This document shows, one piece after another, positions 35,534 to 44,889 of a stretch of 64,000 bases of DNA. This stretch comes from Pararhizobium polonicum (GTDB taxonomy: Bacteria; Pseudomonadota; Alphaproteobacteria; Rhizobiales; Rhizobiaceae): positions 248,001 to 312,000 of the forward strand of contig NZ_LGLV01000006.1 in the NCBI RefSeq assembly GCF_001687365.1, given 5' to 3'. The number at the start of each line of letters is the position of its first letter. The stretch's first letter is position 1. Under the pieces are notes generated by a model. It did no database searches. It was given only the letters and a program-made list of their open reading frames with translations, and was not told the DNA's origin. The position numbers and the translations under genes were made by a program.

Positions 35534-35886
35534 GGATCTCTTCCTTCGTCAAAGAGGTGGTGCGGGCTGAAGGACCCCAACTGCCGCGACCGGAAGCAGA
35601 GCCGTCAGAGGCGGGCTTTCGCTCGCAGACTTGCGTGGACACGAGAGCTATCTCCGTGGGTCTCCCGCAAGGAATAGCCGATCTTCGTCTATCCGTTTGT
35701 TCGGTTTTATTCCGTTTTGTTGCGGCCCGCTGTTTCAGTCGCCCGGGCTGCAAACGCACACGGGCGGCATATGCTACGTCAAACTCAGGGAGCGGCCGTC
35801 GCGATGAGAGAAAGAGAGAATGGTATGCGACAAAAGCTGGTGGCTCTGCCGCACGGTGTGCTTGGGTTGGTATCGCTGGCAGCCTT
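35534..35886. other. Gene-free stretch with three tandem 10-bp imperfect repeats
   Basis: About 350 bases with no supportable gene; open frames here do not resemble proteins. ATCCGTTTGT, TCGGTTTTAT and TCCGTTTTGT follow one another at 35691-35720 with 10-bp periodicity, about 160 bases upstream of the small secreted protein gene. They may be an activator site or DNA bend. Confidence 0.4.
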
Positions 35887-36807
35887 TCAGGAAAGGCACG
35901 TCCAATGGCCTTCCGTGCCCAGCCGCCGGATGACCGACATCAGGATATTTCGCACTTCGAGGACGGCCTTTGTCGGAGGGTGATTGACCGGCATATCGAG
36001 CACGAGGCGTCTTGAGAGGTCAGGACGGGTCAAGGGAACAGCCGAGAGATGTCCAAGCTGCTGATCGGTGTAGACCGCGCAGCGCCCGAGAATGGTCAGG
36101 CCGAGCCCCGCGCGAATGGCGGCCTTGGTGCTCGCCACGCCTTCGATCACCCGGACGATGTTCAGGTCCTTGCCGAGGATCAGTGCCTGCCTTTCGAGGA
36201 GGATCCGGATGCCGTGGCGCCGTGTCGGCAGGATGAGTGGTAGGCCGAGCGCGGCGTCAAGGGAGAGATCGGCCTGTTTGCCCGAAAACTCACCGGGCGG
36301 GCCGACCGCATACAGACGTTCGTCGAACAGGGGTACGGAGGCGGGCTTGGCGACGTCGATCAGATTGACCGCCAGATCATGGACGCGGGAGTCGATGGCA
36401 GAACGCAGGGCCTGACTGTCGCCTTCGCTGACGGTGAGGCGAATTTTCGGAAACCGGCGATCGCATTCTTCCAGCACAGGCACGCAAAGCGTCGGCGAGA
36501 GCGAACTCAGGACGCCAAGAGAGACATCACCCGTTGGATATTTCGCCTGCTCCCGCGTCGCCACCTCCGCCTGCTCGACCGCGCGCAAGATCGCCTGCGA
36601 GTGCGACAGCAGCGTCTGTCCGGCCTCGGTGACGACGACACCGCGGGAGGTTCGGTTCAAAAGCTGAAGGCCGAGATGCTCTTCGAGCGCGCGCACATGA
36701 AGGCTCAGCGCCGGCTGGGCGACACCGAGTTCGGTGGATGCGCGCGTGAATGAGCCAAGCTCGGCAATCCGCGCGAAGTATCGCATCTTCATCAGATCCA
36801 GCGCCAT
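35887..36807 (-). CDS. LysR-family regulator (NAC/Cbl-like)
   Basis: 306 residues from ATG 36807, with AAGGA upstream. Helix-turn-helix at about 1-60: MKMRYFARIAELGSFTRASTELGVAQPALSLHVRALEEHLGLQLLNRTSRGV, very like nitrogen-assimilation control proteins. The effector domain begins near 90. Divergent from an amino acid-type importer operon ending in an RraA-like enzyme, so it probably controls that operon. Confidence 0.9.
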   Translation of the reverse strand: MALDLMKMRYFARIAELGSFTRASTELGVAQPALSLHVRALEEHLGLQLLNRTSRGVVVTEAGQTLLSHSQAILRAVEQAEVATREQAKYPTGDVSLGVLSSLSPTLCVPVLEECDRRFPKIRLTVSEGDSQALRSAIDSRVHDLAVNLIDVAKPASVPLFDERLYAVGPPGEFSGKQADLSLDAALGLPLILPTRRHGIRILLERQALILGKDLNIVRVIEGVASTKAAIRAGLGLTILGRCAVYTDQQLGHLSAVPLTRPDLSRRLVLDMPVNHPPTKAVLEVRNILMSVIRRLGTEGHWTCLS

Positions 36808-36833
36808 GGCCAATGATCCTTCCATACACAATC

Positions 36834-36861
36834 AATATATCTTCTATCCGCAATATATATT
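36834..36861. promoter_or_regulatory. AT-rich inverted repeat in the divergent LysR/importer region
   Basis: AATATAT-N14-ATATATT, perfect 7-bp arms, between the LysR start (36807) and the binding-protein start (36932). LysR proteins bind AT-rich interrupted dyads, so this is the likeliest site, but low complexity limits confidence. Confidence 0.35.
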
Positions 36862-36931
36862 TGTTCACATAACACAAGAGACGTAAACAGGGGGTACAGC
36901 GAGAGGACGCGCTGCTCAGGAGGAGAATCCC

Positions 36932-37768
36932 ATGAAAATCACGACACTCGTGACTGCCGTCGCACTCGGCATTGTCACCTTTTCGACGGCAGCCCTTGCA
37001 GACCAGCTTGCCGACATCAAATCGGCTGGAAAGCTGAACTGCGGCGTGCTCACCAACTCGCCGCCGCTCGGCTTTCAGGATCCGAAAACGCGGGAACCCG
37101 CCGGCTACGAAATCGAGCTTTGCGGCATGTTCGCCAAATATATCGGCGTCGAGCCGCAGCTGACGCCCGTTTCTCCGCAGACCCGCATGGCGGAACTGAC
37201 CCAGGGACGCGTCGATATTCTGGCGTCGCTCCTCAGCTACAGCAAGGAGCGCGCCGAACAGGTCGATTTCAGTGGTGCCTACATTGCCGAGGATTTCAAT
37301 TTCGTCGTGCTGGATGCTTCGCCGATCAAGACGGTCGATGACCTGTCCGGGCAGCGTATTGGTCTCGTCAAGGGATCCGTTCTCATTCCGTTGACGGAAA
37401 AGAGGCTTCCCGATGCCCGTGTTCTTTCGTTCGAGACGAGCGCCGCATCGTTCCTTGCTCTCCAGCAGGGCAAGGTCAAGGCGACCGTCTATCGTTATTC
37501 CGAAGGCAAGGCCGTCCAGCGAAACGCTGGCGATGAGATCAAGGCACTGCGCTTCCTCGACGAGCCGCTTCTGTCGATGCCGTCCGGTTTTGCCTTTCGC
37601 AAGGGCTCTCCGGAACTCGTGAAGACCGCCGACGAATTCCTGGCAAGTCTCGAGACAAGCGGCGAGGGGCAAAAGCTCTATGACAAGTGGCTTGGCAAGG
37701 ACTCGGATCTGAAGGCAACGCGGAAGTTCGAATTCGGCAAGCCGCAGGCGACCTGGTTCACGAACTGA
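36932..37768 (+). CDS. Amino acid-type substrate-binding protein (family 3)
   Basis: 278 residues; GGAGGAGAA precedes ATG 36932. Sec signal at 1-23 (ending ALAD). Typical family 3 sequence: LNCGVLTNSPPLGFQDPKTREPAGYEIELCGMFAKYIG, then RMAELTQGRVDILASLLSYSKERAEQVDFSGAYIAED. Two cysteines (C37, C66 region) are unusual for the family and may pair. First gene of a five-gene operon with two permeases, an ATPase and an RraA-like enzyme. Ligand unknown. Confidence 0.92.
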   Translation: MKITTLVTAVALGIVTFSTAALADQLADIKSAGKLNCGVLTNSPPLGFQDPKTREPAGYEIELCGMFAKYIGVEPQLTPVSPQTRMAELTQGRVDILASLLSYSKERAEQVDFSGAYIAEDFNFVVLDASPIKTVDDLSGQRIGLVKGSVLIPLTEKRLPDARVLSFETSAASFLALQQGKVKATVYRYSEGKAVQRNAGDEIKALRFLDEPLLSMPSGFAFRKGSPELVKTADEFLASLETSGEGQKLYDKWLGKDSDLKATRKFEFGKPQATWFTN

Positions 37769-37798
37769 TCCTGAAGAACGAAGTAGGCTTGCAGTATC

Positions 37799-38497
37799 AT
37801 GGGTTACCAGCTCGATTTTGGTAAAGTCCTGCGGGGTGAGTATCTCGATCTCATCCTGCAGGGACTTCAGACGACGATGGTTCTGTTCGTCCTGTCGTGG
37901 GTCTTCGGGCTGGTGCTCGCGATCATCCTGACCGTTGTCCGCGCGATCGAGTTCCGGCCGACGCAACTTCTTGTCGCTGCCTTCGTTGAATATCACCGCA
38001 ATGTTCCGGTGCTGATCCAGTTGTTCGTCTGGTATTTCGGGTTCGCCGTCGTGCTGCCTGATGCCGTCAATGACTATCTGAACGATGTCGGGGCGGAGAT
38101 CGGCTATGCGATCGTGGCGCTGGCGCTCAACAAGGCCGCCTATATGTCGGAAGATTTCCGTAGCGGCATGCGCTCGATCCATCCCGCGCAGATGGAGGCC
38201 GCCCGGTCGATCGGCCTGACCTATCTCGGCGCGATGCGCTGGGTCATCCTTCCGCAGGCCTGGCGGCTGGCGCTGCCGGCCCTGCTCGGCCAGACGCTGA
38301 TCCTGTTCAAAGGCACAAGCCTTGCCGCCGGCATCGGCGTGGCGGAGCTGAGCTATCAGGCGCGCTACATCGAGGAACAATCTTTCCGGATCTTTGAAGC
38401 CTACGGGATTGCGACGGCCATCTACATGCTGATCTCGTTTGCGATCATGTGGCTTTCTTCCGTTCTGTCCGACCGCTTCCGGCTGAGGGTGAAATAA
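37799..38497 (+). CDS. Polar amino acid-type ABC permease
   Basis: 232 residues, about five membrane segments. VEYHRNVPVLIQLFVWYFGF is the family signature, and the EAA-like loop is AAYMSEDFRSGMRSIHPAQMEAARSIGLTYLGAMRWVILPQA. The stop codon overlaps the next ATG by one base. Works with the next permease as a heterodimer. Confidence 0.92.
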   Translation: MGYQLDFGKVLRGEYLDLILQGLQTTMVLFVLSWVFGLVLAIILTVVRAIEFRPTQLLVAAFVEYHRNVPVLIQLFVWYFGFAVVLPDAVNDYLNDVGAEIGYAIVALALNKAAYMSEDFRSGMRSIHPAQMEAARSIGLTYLGAMRWVILPQAWRLALPALLGQTLILFKGTSLAAGIGVAELSYQARYIEEQSFRIFEAYGIATAIYMLISFAIMWLSSVLSDRFRLRVK

Positions 38498-39207
38498 TGC
38501 TGGAGATCCTTCACGAATACGGCCTCATGCTACTGGTCGGAGAATATCCGCATGGGAAGCTGGGCGGTCTGGCGCTGACGCTGATCATCTCGATCGTCAG
38601 TCTCGCCGTCACCTTTCCCTGCGCGGTGCTGATCGCGCTGGCGAGAACCGGCCCGTCGGGGCCGGCGAAGACCATTGCGAGCGGGTTTGTCCATTGCGTG
38701 CGCGCCATTCCACTTCTGATGCTGATCTTCTGGGCCTATTTCGCGCTGCCGATGGTGATCGGCTTTCCGATCGACGCGACCTATACGCTGATCATCGCCA
38801 TCGTGATCTATCAGGCCGCCTATCTCGGTGAGATCATCGCTGCCGGGATCGAGGGTTTGCCCAAGGGGCAGATGGAGGCCGCGAAAGCGCTGGGGCTTGG
38901 ATATGTTCCGACAACCTTCCGCGTGATCCTGCCGCAGGCGATTTTCAATGTCATTCCCGGCATCGTCAATCAGCTGACCACCATCATCAAGGAATCGTCG
39001 CTCGGATCGATCATCGCCGTGTCGGAGCTTTCCTATGTGATGCTGCAGGTCAATTCGAACGAAGTGACCAAGCCGCTTCAGATCTTCGGCATCCTGGCCG
39101 CCACCTATTTCATCCTCTGCTTTGCGCTGAGCCAGGCGACAAGCTGGCTGGAGCGACGGATCGCCAACAGGCGGACAGGCCGCGTGGTCGTGGAGGCGAT
39201 GGCATGA
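38497..39207 (+). CDS. Polar amino acid-type ABC permease
   Basis: 236 residues from ATG 38497, overlapping the preceding TAA by one base (TAATG). About five membrane segments. CVRAIPLLMLIFWAYFALPM and the loop [42 protein letters not shown] identify the family. Its stop overlaps the ATPase start (ATGA). Confidence 0.92.
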   Translation: MLEILHEYGLMLLVGEYPHGKLGGLALTLIISIVSLAVTFPCAVLIALARTGPSGPAKTIASGFVHCVRAIPLLMLIFWAYFALPMVIGFPIDATYTLIIAIVIYQAAYLGEIIAAGIEGLPKGQMEAAKALGLGYVPTTFRVILPQAIFNVIPGIVNQLTTIIKESSLGSIIAVSELSYVMLQVNSNEVTKPLQIFGILAATYFILCFALSQATSWLERRIANRRTGRVVVEAMA

Positions 39208-39935
39208 TCGAGTTTCAAGGCGTCTCCAAGTGGTTCGGGGCTCTCAAGGTCATCAAGAATATCTCGGCGACGGTCGACAAGGGAACGACCATCGTGCTGT
39301 GCGGGCCTTCCGGCTCGGGAAAATCGACCTTGGTGCGAACGGTCAACCGGCTGGAGCCGATCCAGGAAGGCACGATTACGGTCGGCGGCACGGACATCCA
39401 TGCCAAGTCGGTCAACGTCAACACGCTTCGAACCGGCATCGGCTTCGTCTTCCAGCAGTTCAATCTGTTTCCGCATCTGAGCGTCGTCGACAATGTCATG
39501 CTGCCGTTGCGCCGGCTGCGACAGCAATCGCGCAAGGAGGCATTGCCGACAGCACTTTTGATGCTGGAGCGCGTCGGTCTGGCCGATAAGGCAAACTCGC
39601 TTCCGGCCGATATTTCCGGCGGCCAGTCCCAGCGTGTGGCGATTGCCCGCTCGCTGATCCTGAAGCCAGAAGTGCTGATCCTCGACGAGCCGACCAGCGC
39701 GCTCGATCCGGAAATGGTCGGCGAAGTGCTGAAGCTGCTGCGCCAGCTTTCCGGGGAAGGGATCACCATGATGTGCGTCACGCATGAAATGGGCTTTGCC
39801 CGCGAGGTGGCAGACCGCATCTGGTTCCTGAAAAGCGGAGAGCTGACGTTCGATGCCAAACCGGAGCTGTTCTTCTCCTCCGAGACCCATCCGGACGTGC
39901 GTGGGTTCCTTTCCGCCATCCAGAAAAACCACTAG
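39204..39935 (+). CDS. Polar amino acid-type ABC ATPase (GlnQ-like)
   Basis: 243 residues. Walker [11 protein letters not shown] near 35, Q-loop [12 protein letters not shown], signature ISGGQSQRVAIARSL (GGQSQ, a slight variant), Walker [17 protein letters not shown], and VTHEMGFA. It powers the two upstream permeases. The RraA-like gene follows after 21 bases. Confidence 0.93.
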   Translation: MIEFQGVSKWFGALKVIKNISATVDKGTTIVLCGPSGSGKSTLVRTVNRLEPIQEGTITVGGTDIHAKSVNVNTLRTGIGFVFQQFNLFPHLSVVDNVMLPLRRLRQQSRKEALPTALLMLERVGLADKANSLPADISGGQSQRVAIARSLILKPEVLILDEPTSALDPEMVGEVLKLLRQLSGEGITMMCVTHEMGFAREVADRIWFLKSGELTFDAKPELFFSSETHPDVRGFLSAIQKNH

Positions 39936-39956
39936 ACCCATCATGCAGAGGTTATC

Positions 39957-40631
39957 ATGATCCATATCAAGCAAATGCCTGACCGTCCGAGCCGCGAAGC
40001 TGTCGAAGCGATCGCCAAATTCTCGCCGGCGACGCTGCACGAGGCGCAGGGGCGCAAGGGCGCACTTTCCTCGCGCCTGAAGCCGGTCGATTACCGGATG
40101 AAGCTGTGCGGTCCGGCCTTCACGGTGAAATGCGCGCCGCGCGACAACATCATGCTGCAGCTGGCGATCAACTACGCCCAGCCGGGCGACATCGTCGTCG
40201 TGTCCGCCGGCGAATACGAGGAAGCGGGCTCGTTTGGCGATGTGCTGGCCAATGCCTGCCTCGCCAAGGGTATCGGCGGCCTCGTGACGGACACGGGGGT
40301 ACGCGACACGCTGCAGCTTCGCGACCTCGGCTTCCCGGTCTTTTCCTTGAGTGTCTGCATCAAGGGGACGGTCAAGGAAACGCTGGGAGCGGTGAACGAT
40401 CCGATCACCATCGGCGATGAGCTGGTTTTCCCCGGCGATATCATCGTCGGTGATGCGGACGGACTTGTCGTCGTTCGAAAGGATGAAGCCCTTGCCGTGG
40501 CCGAACTGGCCCAGGCGCGGGAGGATGCGGAAGCCGGCTATATTGCCGCCTACAAGGCTGGCAAGTCCGTTGTTGAAGTCAGCAACCTCGAGCAGGTTCT
40601 GAAAGCCAAGGGCCTCGTGGTCAATCTTTAG
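39957..40631 (+). CDS. RraA-like / HMG-CHA aldolase family enzyme
   Basis: 224 residues; AGAGG precedes ATG 39957. The core GDVLANACLAKGIGGLVTDTGVRDT carries the family's substrate and metal residues (Arg and Asp in GVRD). Members include 4-carboxy-4-hydroxy-2-oxoadipate aldolase, oxaloacetate decarboxylase and the RNase E regulator RraA. The length (224, against about 160 for true RraA) and catalytic-looking residues favour a metal-dependent pyruvate aldolase. As the last gene of an importer operon it may cleave a product of the imported compound. Confidence 0.85.
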   Translation: MIHIKQMPDRPSREAVEAIAKFSPATLHEAQGRKGALSSRLKPVDYRMKLCGPAFTVKCAPRDNIMLQLAINYAQPGDIVVVSAGEYEEAGSFGDVLANACLAKGIGGLVTDTGVRDTLQLRDLGFPVFSLSVCIKGTVKETLGAVNDPITIGDELVFPGDIIVGDADGLVVVRKDEALAVAELAQAREDAEAGYIAAYKAGKSVVEVSNLEQVLKAKGLVVNL

Positions 40632-40644
40632 TCCATTGTTCTGC

Positions 40645-40673
40645 CGGGCGGTATCTTGAAGGGACGCCGCCCG
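40645..40673. terminator. Hairpin between convergent RraA-like and EamA genes
   Basis: CGGGCGG and CCGCCCG pair across a 15-base loop, 13 bases after the RraA-like stop. No T-run. It lies between convergent stop codons, so a bidirectional terminator role is plausible. Confidence 0.35.
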
Positions 40674-40697
40674 TAAGGTGTACTGTGAACAGGCGCG

Positions 40698-41639
40698 TCA
40701 GGATTCAGATGTCGCCAGTGCGTTCTCGGCAAGTTGCGCGCTGCGTTTCAGCCAGTGCTCGCGCCAGACAGCGAAGAGGCCGGCTGCTGCGACAATGATT
40801 GCCCCCGCGATTGTCGTTGCGACGGGCAACTGACCGAGCAGGATATAGCCCAGCAGCACCGACCAGAGCATGGTGCTGTATTCGAACGGGGCAAGCAGCG
40901 ATGCCAGAGCGTGACGCAGGCTAAGCGTCATCAGGATTTGCGCAACGCCGCCGGTGATACCGGCGGCAGCCAGCAGGCAGAGCTGGGAAAGCGTCGGCAT
41001 GATCCATCCGAATATGGCCGTTGCCAGGCCGATCACTGTTGTCATCAGCGAGAAGTACAGAACAATCGCGCCCGGCCGCTCCGTCCGCGCAAGGTGACGG
41101 ATCTGGACAGATGAGAGCGCTGAGAAGAGCGCCGCGAGCAGACCCGCAGCTGCGCCGAGCATCGCCGCGGTATTCGAGGACAGGTCGGGTGCGCCTTCGG
41201 TGCCGAACATGCCGAGATGCGGCGACAGCATCACCAGCACGCCGGAAAAGCCGATCACTACCGATGACCATCGATAGGCCCTGACAACTTCGCCAAGCAG
41301 CACCGCCGCCAGGATGACCGTGAACAGCGGCGCGGCATAGCTCAGCGCCGTCGCGTCGGCCAGTGGCAGATAGGCCAGCGCCAGATAGCTGAAGAACATG
41401 CCGCCGGTGCCCGACAGGCTGCGGACGACATGGCCGCCGAAATGCCGGGTCGCTGTCAGCTCGATGAGGTTTCCCTGAAGGCCCAGCCAGATACCGAGCG
41501 GAACGAGAGCGCAGATCGACCGGAAGAACACCACTTCGCCGGTCGGGACCGCGCCGTTCAACCCCTTGATGCTGGCCGCCATCAGCGTCGCACACAGCGC
41601 TGCCAGCACCTTGAGAAGAATTCCTTTTTTGGGGTTCAT
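40698..41639 (-). CDS. EamA/DMT-family transporter
   Basis: 313 residues from ATG 41639; the frame is open about 33 codons further upstream, but that part is not membrane-like. About ten membrane segments in two EamA halves (FFRSICALVPLGIW, YLPLADATALSYAAPLFTVILAAVLLGE). Subfamily of drug/metabolite exporters near RhaT and S-adenosylmethionine-type transporters. Divergent from the biotin-dependent operon, with 259 bases between. Cargo unknown. Confidence 0.88.
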   Translation of the reverse strand: MNPKKGILLKVLAALCATLMAASIKGLNGAVPTGEVVFFRSICALVPLGIWLGLQGNLIELTATRHFGGHVVRSLSGTGGMFFSYLALAYLPLADATALSYAAPLFTVILAAVLLGEVVRAYRWSSVVIGFSGVLVMLSPHLGMFGTEGAPDLSSNTAAMLGAAAGLLAALFSALSSVQIRHLARTERPGAIVLYFSLMTTVIGLATAIFGWIMPTLSQLCLLAAAGITGGVAQILMTLSLRHALASLLAPFEYSTMLWSVLLGYILLGQLPVATTIAGAIIVAAAGLFAVWREHWLKRSAQLAENALATSES

Positions 41640-41898
41640 TGATCGTCCACCGCCTGTTGCCCCCCATGGTGCTTTCAGCACGAGCGGCAGCGCGAGAGAA
41701 CCAGAAAAACGCGATATAGAAACATTGTCTGCCCCCATCGCGATAACAGGCCCATGATTTTGAGGGGCGACCGGCAGGCAAAACCAGGCTCCATCAAAAC
41801 TTCGTCTGACCCCATCGCATCTTGCCTGATGTAGTCAGGATGAAAGCCGTCGCGGCTCCTATCAGGAAAGCGACGATGGACGTGAGCACGGGTGACGC

Positions 41899-42345
41899 AT
41901 GGATCTCTCAAAAATAAAGACGCTGATCGACTTCGTCGGCCAGTCAAACATCACGGAGCTTACGGTCACCGAAAAAGAGACGACGGTTCGGATATTCCGA
42001 ACGCGGTCGCCGGGTGAAGGCGTTGCATCTTCCTCTCCGGCCGATGCCGCAGTCATCGAGATGCCGGTGGTTGTTTCGACAGCCACCGAGCCCTCCGCAC
42101 CGGATGCGGCGTCCATTCCGGTCCATGCTCCGATCTTTGGCGTGCTTCATACCGCCCCGGCTCCGGGTGAGGCTGCGTTCGTCAAGCCCGGCGACACGGT
42201 CGAGGCCGGTCAGACGCTCTTCATCATCGAGGCCATGAAGGTCTTCAATCCGATCGGCGCGCCCCGCGCGGGCCGCATTGTCCGTATCGCCGCTATCGAC
42301 GGTGGCGAAGTCGAGGCGGGTGACATACTGGCGGAGATCGTCTGA
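41899..42345 (+). CDS. Biotin carboxyl carrier protein
   Basis: 148 residues. The N-terminal helix-rich part ([33 protein letters not shown]) matches AccB, followed by an Ala/Pro linker and the biotinyl domain with EAMKVFNPI; Lys114 is the biotinylation site. First gene of a tightly packed operon; its TGA overlaps the ATG of the biotin carboxylase (TGATG). Operon content suggests it serves a dedicated amide or lactam carboxylation system, not fatty-acid synthesis. Confidence 0.9.
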   Translation: MDLSKIKTLIDFVGQSNITELTVTEKETTVRIFRTRSPGEGVASSSPADAAVIEMPVVVSTATEPSAPDAASIPVHAPIFGVLHTAPAPGEAAFVKPGDTVEAGQTLFIIEAMKVFNPIGAPRAGRIVRIAAIDGGEVEAGDILAEIV

Positions 42346-43736
42346 TGCCGGATGGTCAAGTTCATTCTGCCCGACCGGAGAACAGTTTCGATACGGTGTT
42401 GATCGCCAATCGCGGGGAGATCGCGCTGAGGATTCTGAGAGCCTGCAAGGATCTCGGCCTGAAGACGGTTATGGTCTGCTCGCAAGCCGACAGGCAGGCA
42501 AGCTATGGCGCGCTCGCCGACACCTTCCTTTGCATCGGCCCGGCAGGCGCCGGCAAGAGCTACCTCAACAAGGACGCCATCCTTCTCGCTGCCCGCCTCA
42601 CCGGTGCCGGCGCAGTTCATCCCGGCTACGGCTTTCTGTCCGAAAACGCGGCCTTTTCCAAGGCTGTCGAAGACGCGGGGATGGTGTTCATCGGGCCGAC
42701 GGCTCAATCGATCGCAACCATGGGCGACAAGATTGCGGCCAAGAGCGCGATGATCGCCGCGGGCGTTCCATGCGTCCCGGGGCCGGATTGCGAACTGCCA
42801 GACGACCACGCCAGCGTCGAGGCGATTGCCTTGCAGATTGGCTATCCGGTCATCGTCAAGGCGGCCGGTGGGGGCGGGGGGCGCGGCATGCGTGTGGTTC
42901 TTGAGGCCAGTGCGCTGCAGGAAGCTGTGGCGATTACCCGGGAGGAGGCCCGCCAGGCCTTTGGATCGCCGGCGCTCTACATGGAGAAGTTCCTCCAGCA
43001 TCCGCGCCACATCGAAATCCAGGTCCTCTGCGATGTGCATGGAAACGCTGTCTGGCTCGGCCACCGCGATTGCTCGATGCAACGCCGCCACCAGAAAGTT
43101 GTCGAAGAGGCGCCGGCACCCGGTATCGCGCCCGATATCATCGGGCCGGTCGCCGAGGCATGCGTTCGGGCCTGCCTGCAGATTGGCTATCGTGGCGTTG
43201 GTACCTTCGAGTTTCTCTATGAAGACGGTGCCTTCTATTTCATCGAGATGAACACGCGGCTGCAGGTCGAACATCCGGTGACGGAAATGACCAGCGGCAT
43301 CGACATCGTTCAGGCACAGATCAAGGCTGCGCAGGGCATGCCGCTGGAGGTTGGCCAGAGCAGCATCGCGGTGGATGGCCACGCCTTCGAATGCCGGATC
43401 AATGCTGAGGACCCCACCACCTTCCTCGCATCGGCCGGTATGATTACAGCTTTGAAGCTGCCCTCCGGCCCCGGCATCCGCGTCGATACGCATGTGCACG
43501 CAGGCTACAAGGTATCACCCTATTACGATTCCCTGATCGGCAAGCTGATCGTGCACGCGCCATCGCGTCCTGAGGCGATCGCTGCGATGCGGGCAGCGCT
43601 CGCGGAAACGGAGATCGAAGGCATTTCTACCAATCTGCCGCTGCTTCGCCTGCTGTTCGATGATGAGAGCTTTGCATCCGGAGGCACGGATATTCACTAT
43701 CTCGAAAAATGGCTGAAACAGCGGAGCGCGTCATGA
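42345..43736 (+). CDS. Biotin carboxylase (AccC-like)
   Basis: 463 residues. Biotin-carboxylase N-domain ([25 protein letters not shown]), ATP-grasp with the glycine-rich loop [38 protein letters not shown] with catalytic residues, and a C-terminal domain. It carboxylates carrier biotin from bicarbonate and ATP. A housekeeping AccC would be expected elsewhere; this copy sits in a Pxp operon. Its stop overlaps the next ATG (ATGA). Confidence 0.93.
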   Translation: MPDGQVHSARPENSFDTVLIANRGEIALRILRACKDLGLKTVMVCSQADRQASYGALADTFLCIGPAGAGKSYLNKDAILLAARLTGAGAVHPGYGFLSENAAFSKAVEDAGMVFIGPTAQSIATMGDKIAAKSAMIAAGVPCVPGPDCELPDDHASVEAIALQIGYPVIVKAAGGGGGRGMRVVLEASALQEAVAITREEARQAFGSPALYMEKFLQHPRHIEIQVLCDVHGNAVWLGHRDCSMQRRHQKVVEEAPAPGIAPDIIGPVAEACVRACLQIGYRGVGTFEFLYEDGAFYFIEMNTRLQVEHPVTEMTSGIDIVQAQIKAAQGMPLEVGQSSIAVDGHAFECRINAEDPTTFLASAGMITALKLPSGPGIRVDTHVHAGYKVSPYYDSLIGKLIVHAPSRPEAIAAMRAALAETEIEGISTNLPLLRLLFDDESFASGGTDIHYLEKWLKQRSAS

Positions 43737-44161
43737 GCGGGATGGATTTCAGCGATCCTGCGGTCATCGCGTCTCTGGTGGCGGCGCTTGAAGCCGCTGG
43801 TGTCGATGGCATCGAGATCGAGCAGCGCGGGTGCAAGGTGCGGATTGTCGTTGATCACGAGGTGCCCGGTACGGCACGACGGTTCAAGACCTCGCACACA
43901 CCGTCGCGGACGATGCAGCCGGGCAACGTTGTGGCTCCGATGGCGGGCGTATTCTGCAGCGACCACCCTGCCGTGGCCGTGCGGTCATCGGGGGCTCCGC
44001 TTGAGGTTGGGGCAGGCGAGCCTCTTGGTTTCATCCGGATCGGCCCTATCCTGCTGCCGATCACAGCTGCAACGCCGGGGGTACTGACACTACGGATTGC
44101 CGGGGATGGTGCTCTCGTCGGCTATGGTGCCCCTCTCTTTGAATTCGAGCCCCGCCCATGA
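43733..44161 (+). CDS. Carrier-like protein lacking the biotinyl lysine (AccB paralogue)
   Basis: 142 residues from ATG 43733 (ATGA overlap). The N-terminal part ([24 protein letters not shown]) matches the AccB N-terminus. The C-terminal 75 residues align along the whole biotinyl/lipoyl fold ([45 protein letters not shown]). At the site of EAMK the sequence is RIGP, so the lysine is replaced by proline and it cannot be biotinylated. It may be a structural or competing subunit. The frame is intact and coupled on both sides, so it does not look like a decaying gene. Confidence 0.8.
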   Translation: MSGMDFSDPAVIASLVAALEAAGVDGIEIEQRGCKVRIVVDHEVPGTARRFKTSHTPSRTMQPGNVVAPMAGVFCSDHPAVAVRSSGAPLEVGAGEPLGFIRIGPILLPITAATPGVLTLRIAGDGALVGYGAPLFEFEPRP

Positions 44162-44889
44162 TCGCTCCCATGCCTCAACCGGTCGACAATTCTTCGAACG
44201 CTCTTGAAACATCACCGCGGATGGCGCCGGCGCTGCACCGCCAACCCGTTATTTCGACGATCGGTGCGCGGGCCTTTCTGCTGGAGGCGCCCGGCCATTT
44301 CGATCTTGCCCCCCAGCGGCGAATCTGGGCGCTGGCGCAGGCGCTGCGGCAGTGGGATGATCTGAGCGAGATCGTGCCGGGCATGACCAATCTCCTGGCC
44401 ATCTTCAAGGCGACGCCCGCGGATCCGGACGCCGTGACAGTGCGGCTCCGCGACGCCTGGGGGCGGGCCGAAAGCATCGACATCAAGGGCAAGACCGTCG
44501 AGATCGGCGTTATTTACGGCGGAGAGCATGCCATCGATCTGGCTGCGCTCTGCGATCGCTCGGGCTTAACGGACAGCGAGGTTGTCCGCATCCATCATGA
44601 GGGGACTTATACGGTTTTTGCGTTGGGAAGCGCGCCGGGTTTCGGTTATCTCCACGGACTGGACCCGCGCATCCATATGCCGCGCAAGACGGTCCCCTCG
44701 CTGAAAATGACCAAGGGCTGCGTCACCATCGGTGGCATGCAGACAGGTGTTGCCACGTTGACCGGCCCGAACGGCTGGAATTCGATCGGTTTTGCCGATC
44801 TTCAGATGTTCGATCCGGCAGCGGCCGTGCCTGCGATCATGGCGCCGGGCGACACCGTGCGCTTCCTGCCGGAAAGGATCGAACTGTGA
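44158..44889 (+). CDS. pxpB: PxpB/KipI-family subunit (AHS1 domain)
   Basis: 243 residues. After about 35 variable residues, the domain has VIYGGEHAIDLAALCDRSGL, HHEGTYTVFALGSAPGFGYLHGLDPRIHMPRK and GCVTIGGMQTGVATLTGPNGWNSIG. These are hallmarks of KipI/PxpB and of the first half of the urea carboxylase transferase region. Family members act with PxpC and PxpA in ATP-dependent 5-oxoproline cleavage. ATGA overlap with the previous gene and GTGA with the next show translational coupling. Confidence 0.9.
   Translation: MIAPMPQPVDNSSNALETSPRMAPALHRQPVISTIGARAFLLEAPGHFDLAPQRRIWALAQALRQWDDLSEIVPGMTNLLAIFKATPADPDAVTVRLRDAWGRAESIDIKGKTVEIGVIYGGEHAIDLAALCDRSGLTDSEVVRIHHEGTYTVFALGSAPGFGYLHGLDPRIHMPRKTVPSLKMTKGCVTIGGMQTGVATLTGPNGWNSIGFADLQMFDPAAAVPAIMAPGDTVRFLPERIEL

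Noticed and set aside
36527..38380. A 617-codon minus-strand open frame across the LysR, binding-protein and permease genes
   Set aside because: It runs antisense to two clear importer genes and overlaps LysR coding sequence. The composition is that of a shadow frame.
41899..43736. Housekeeping acetyl-CoA carboxylase accB-accC
   Set aside because: The genes are overlapped with pxp genes and no carboxyltransferase accA or accD is near. A dedicated role is more likely, though a housekeeping role cannot be excluded from this window alone.
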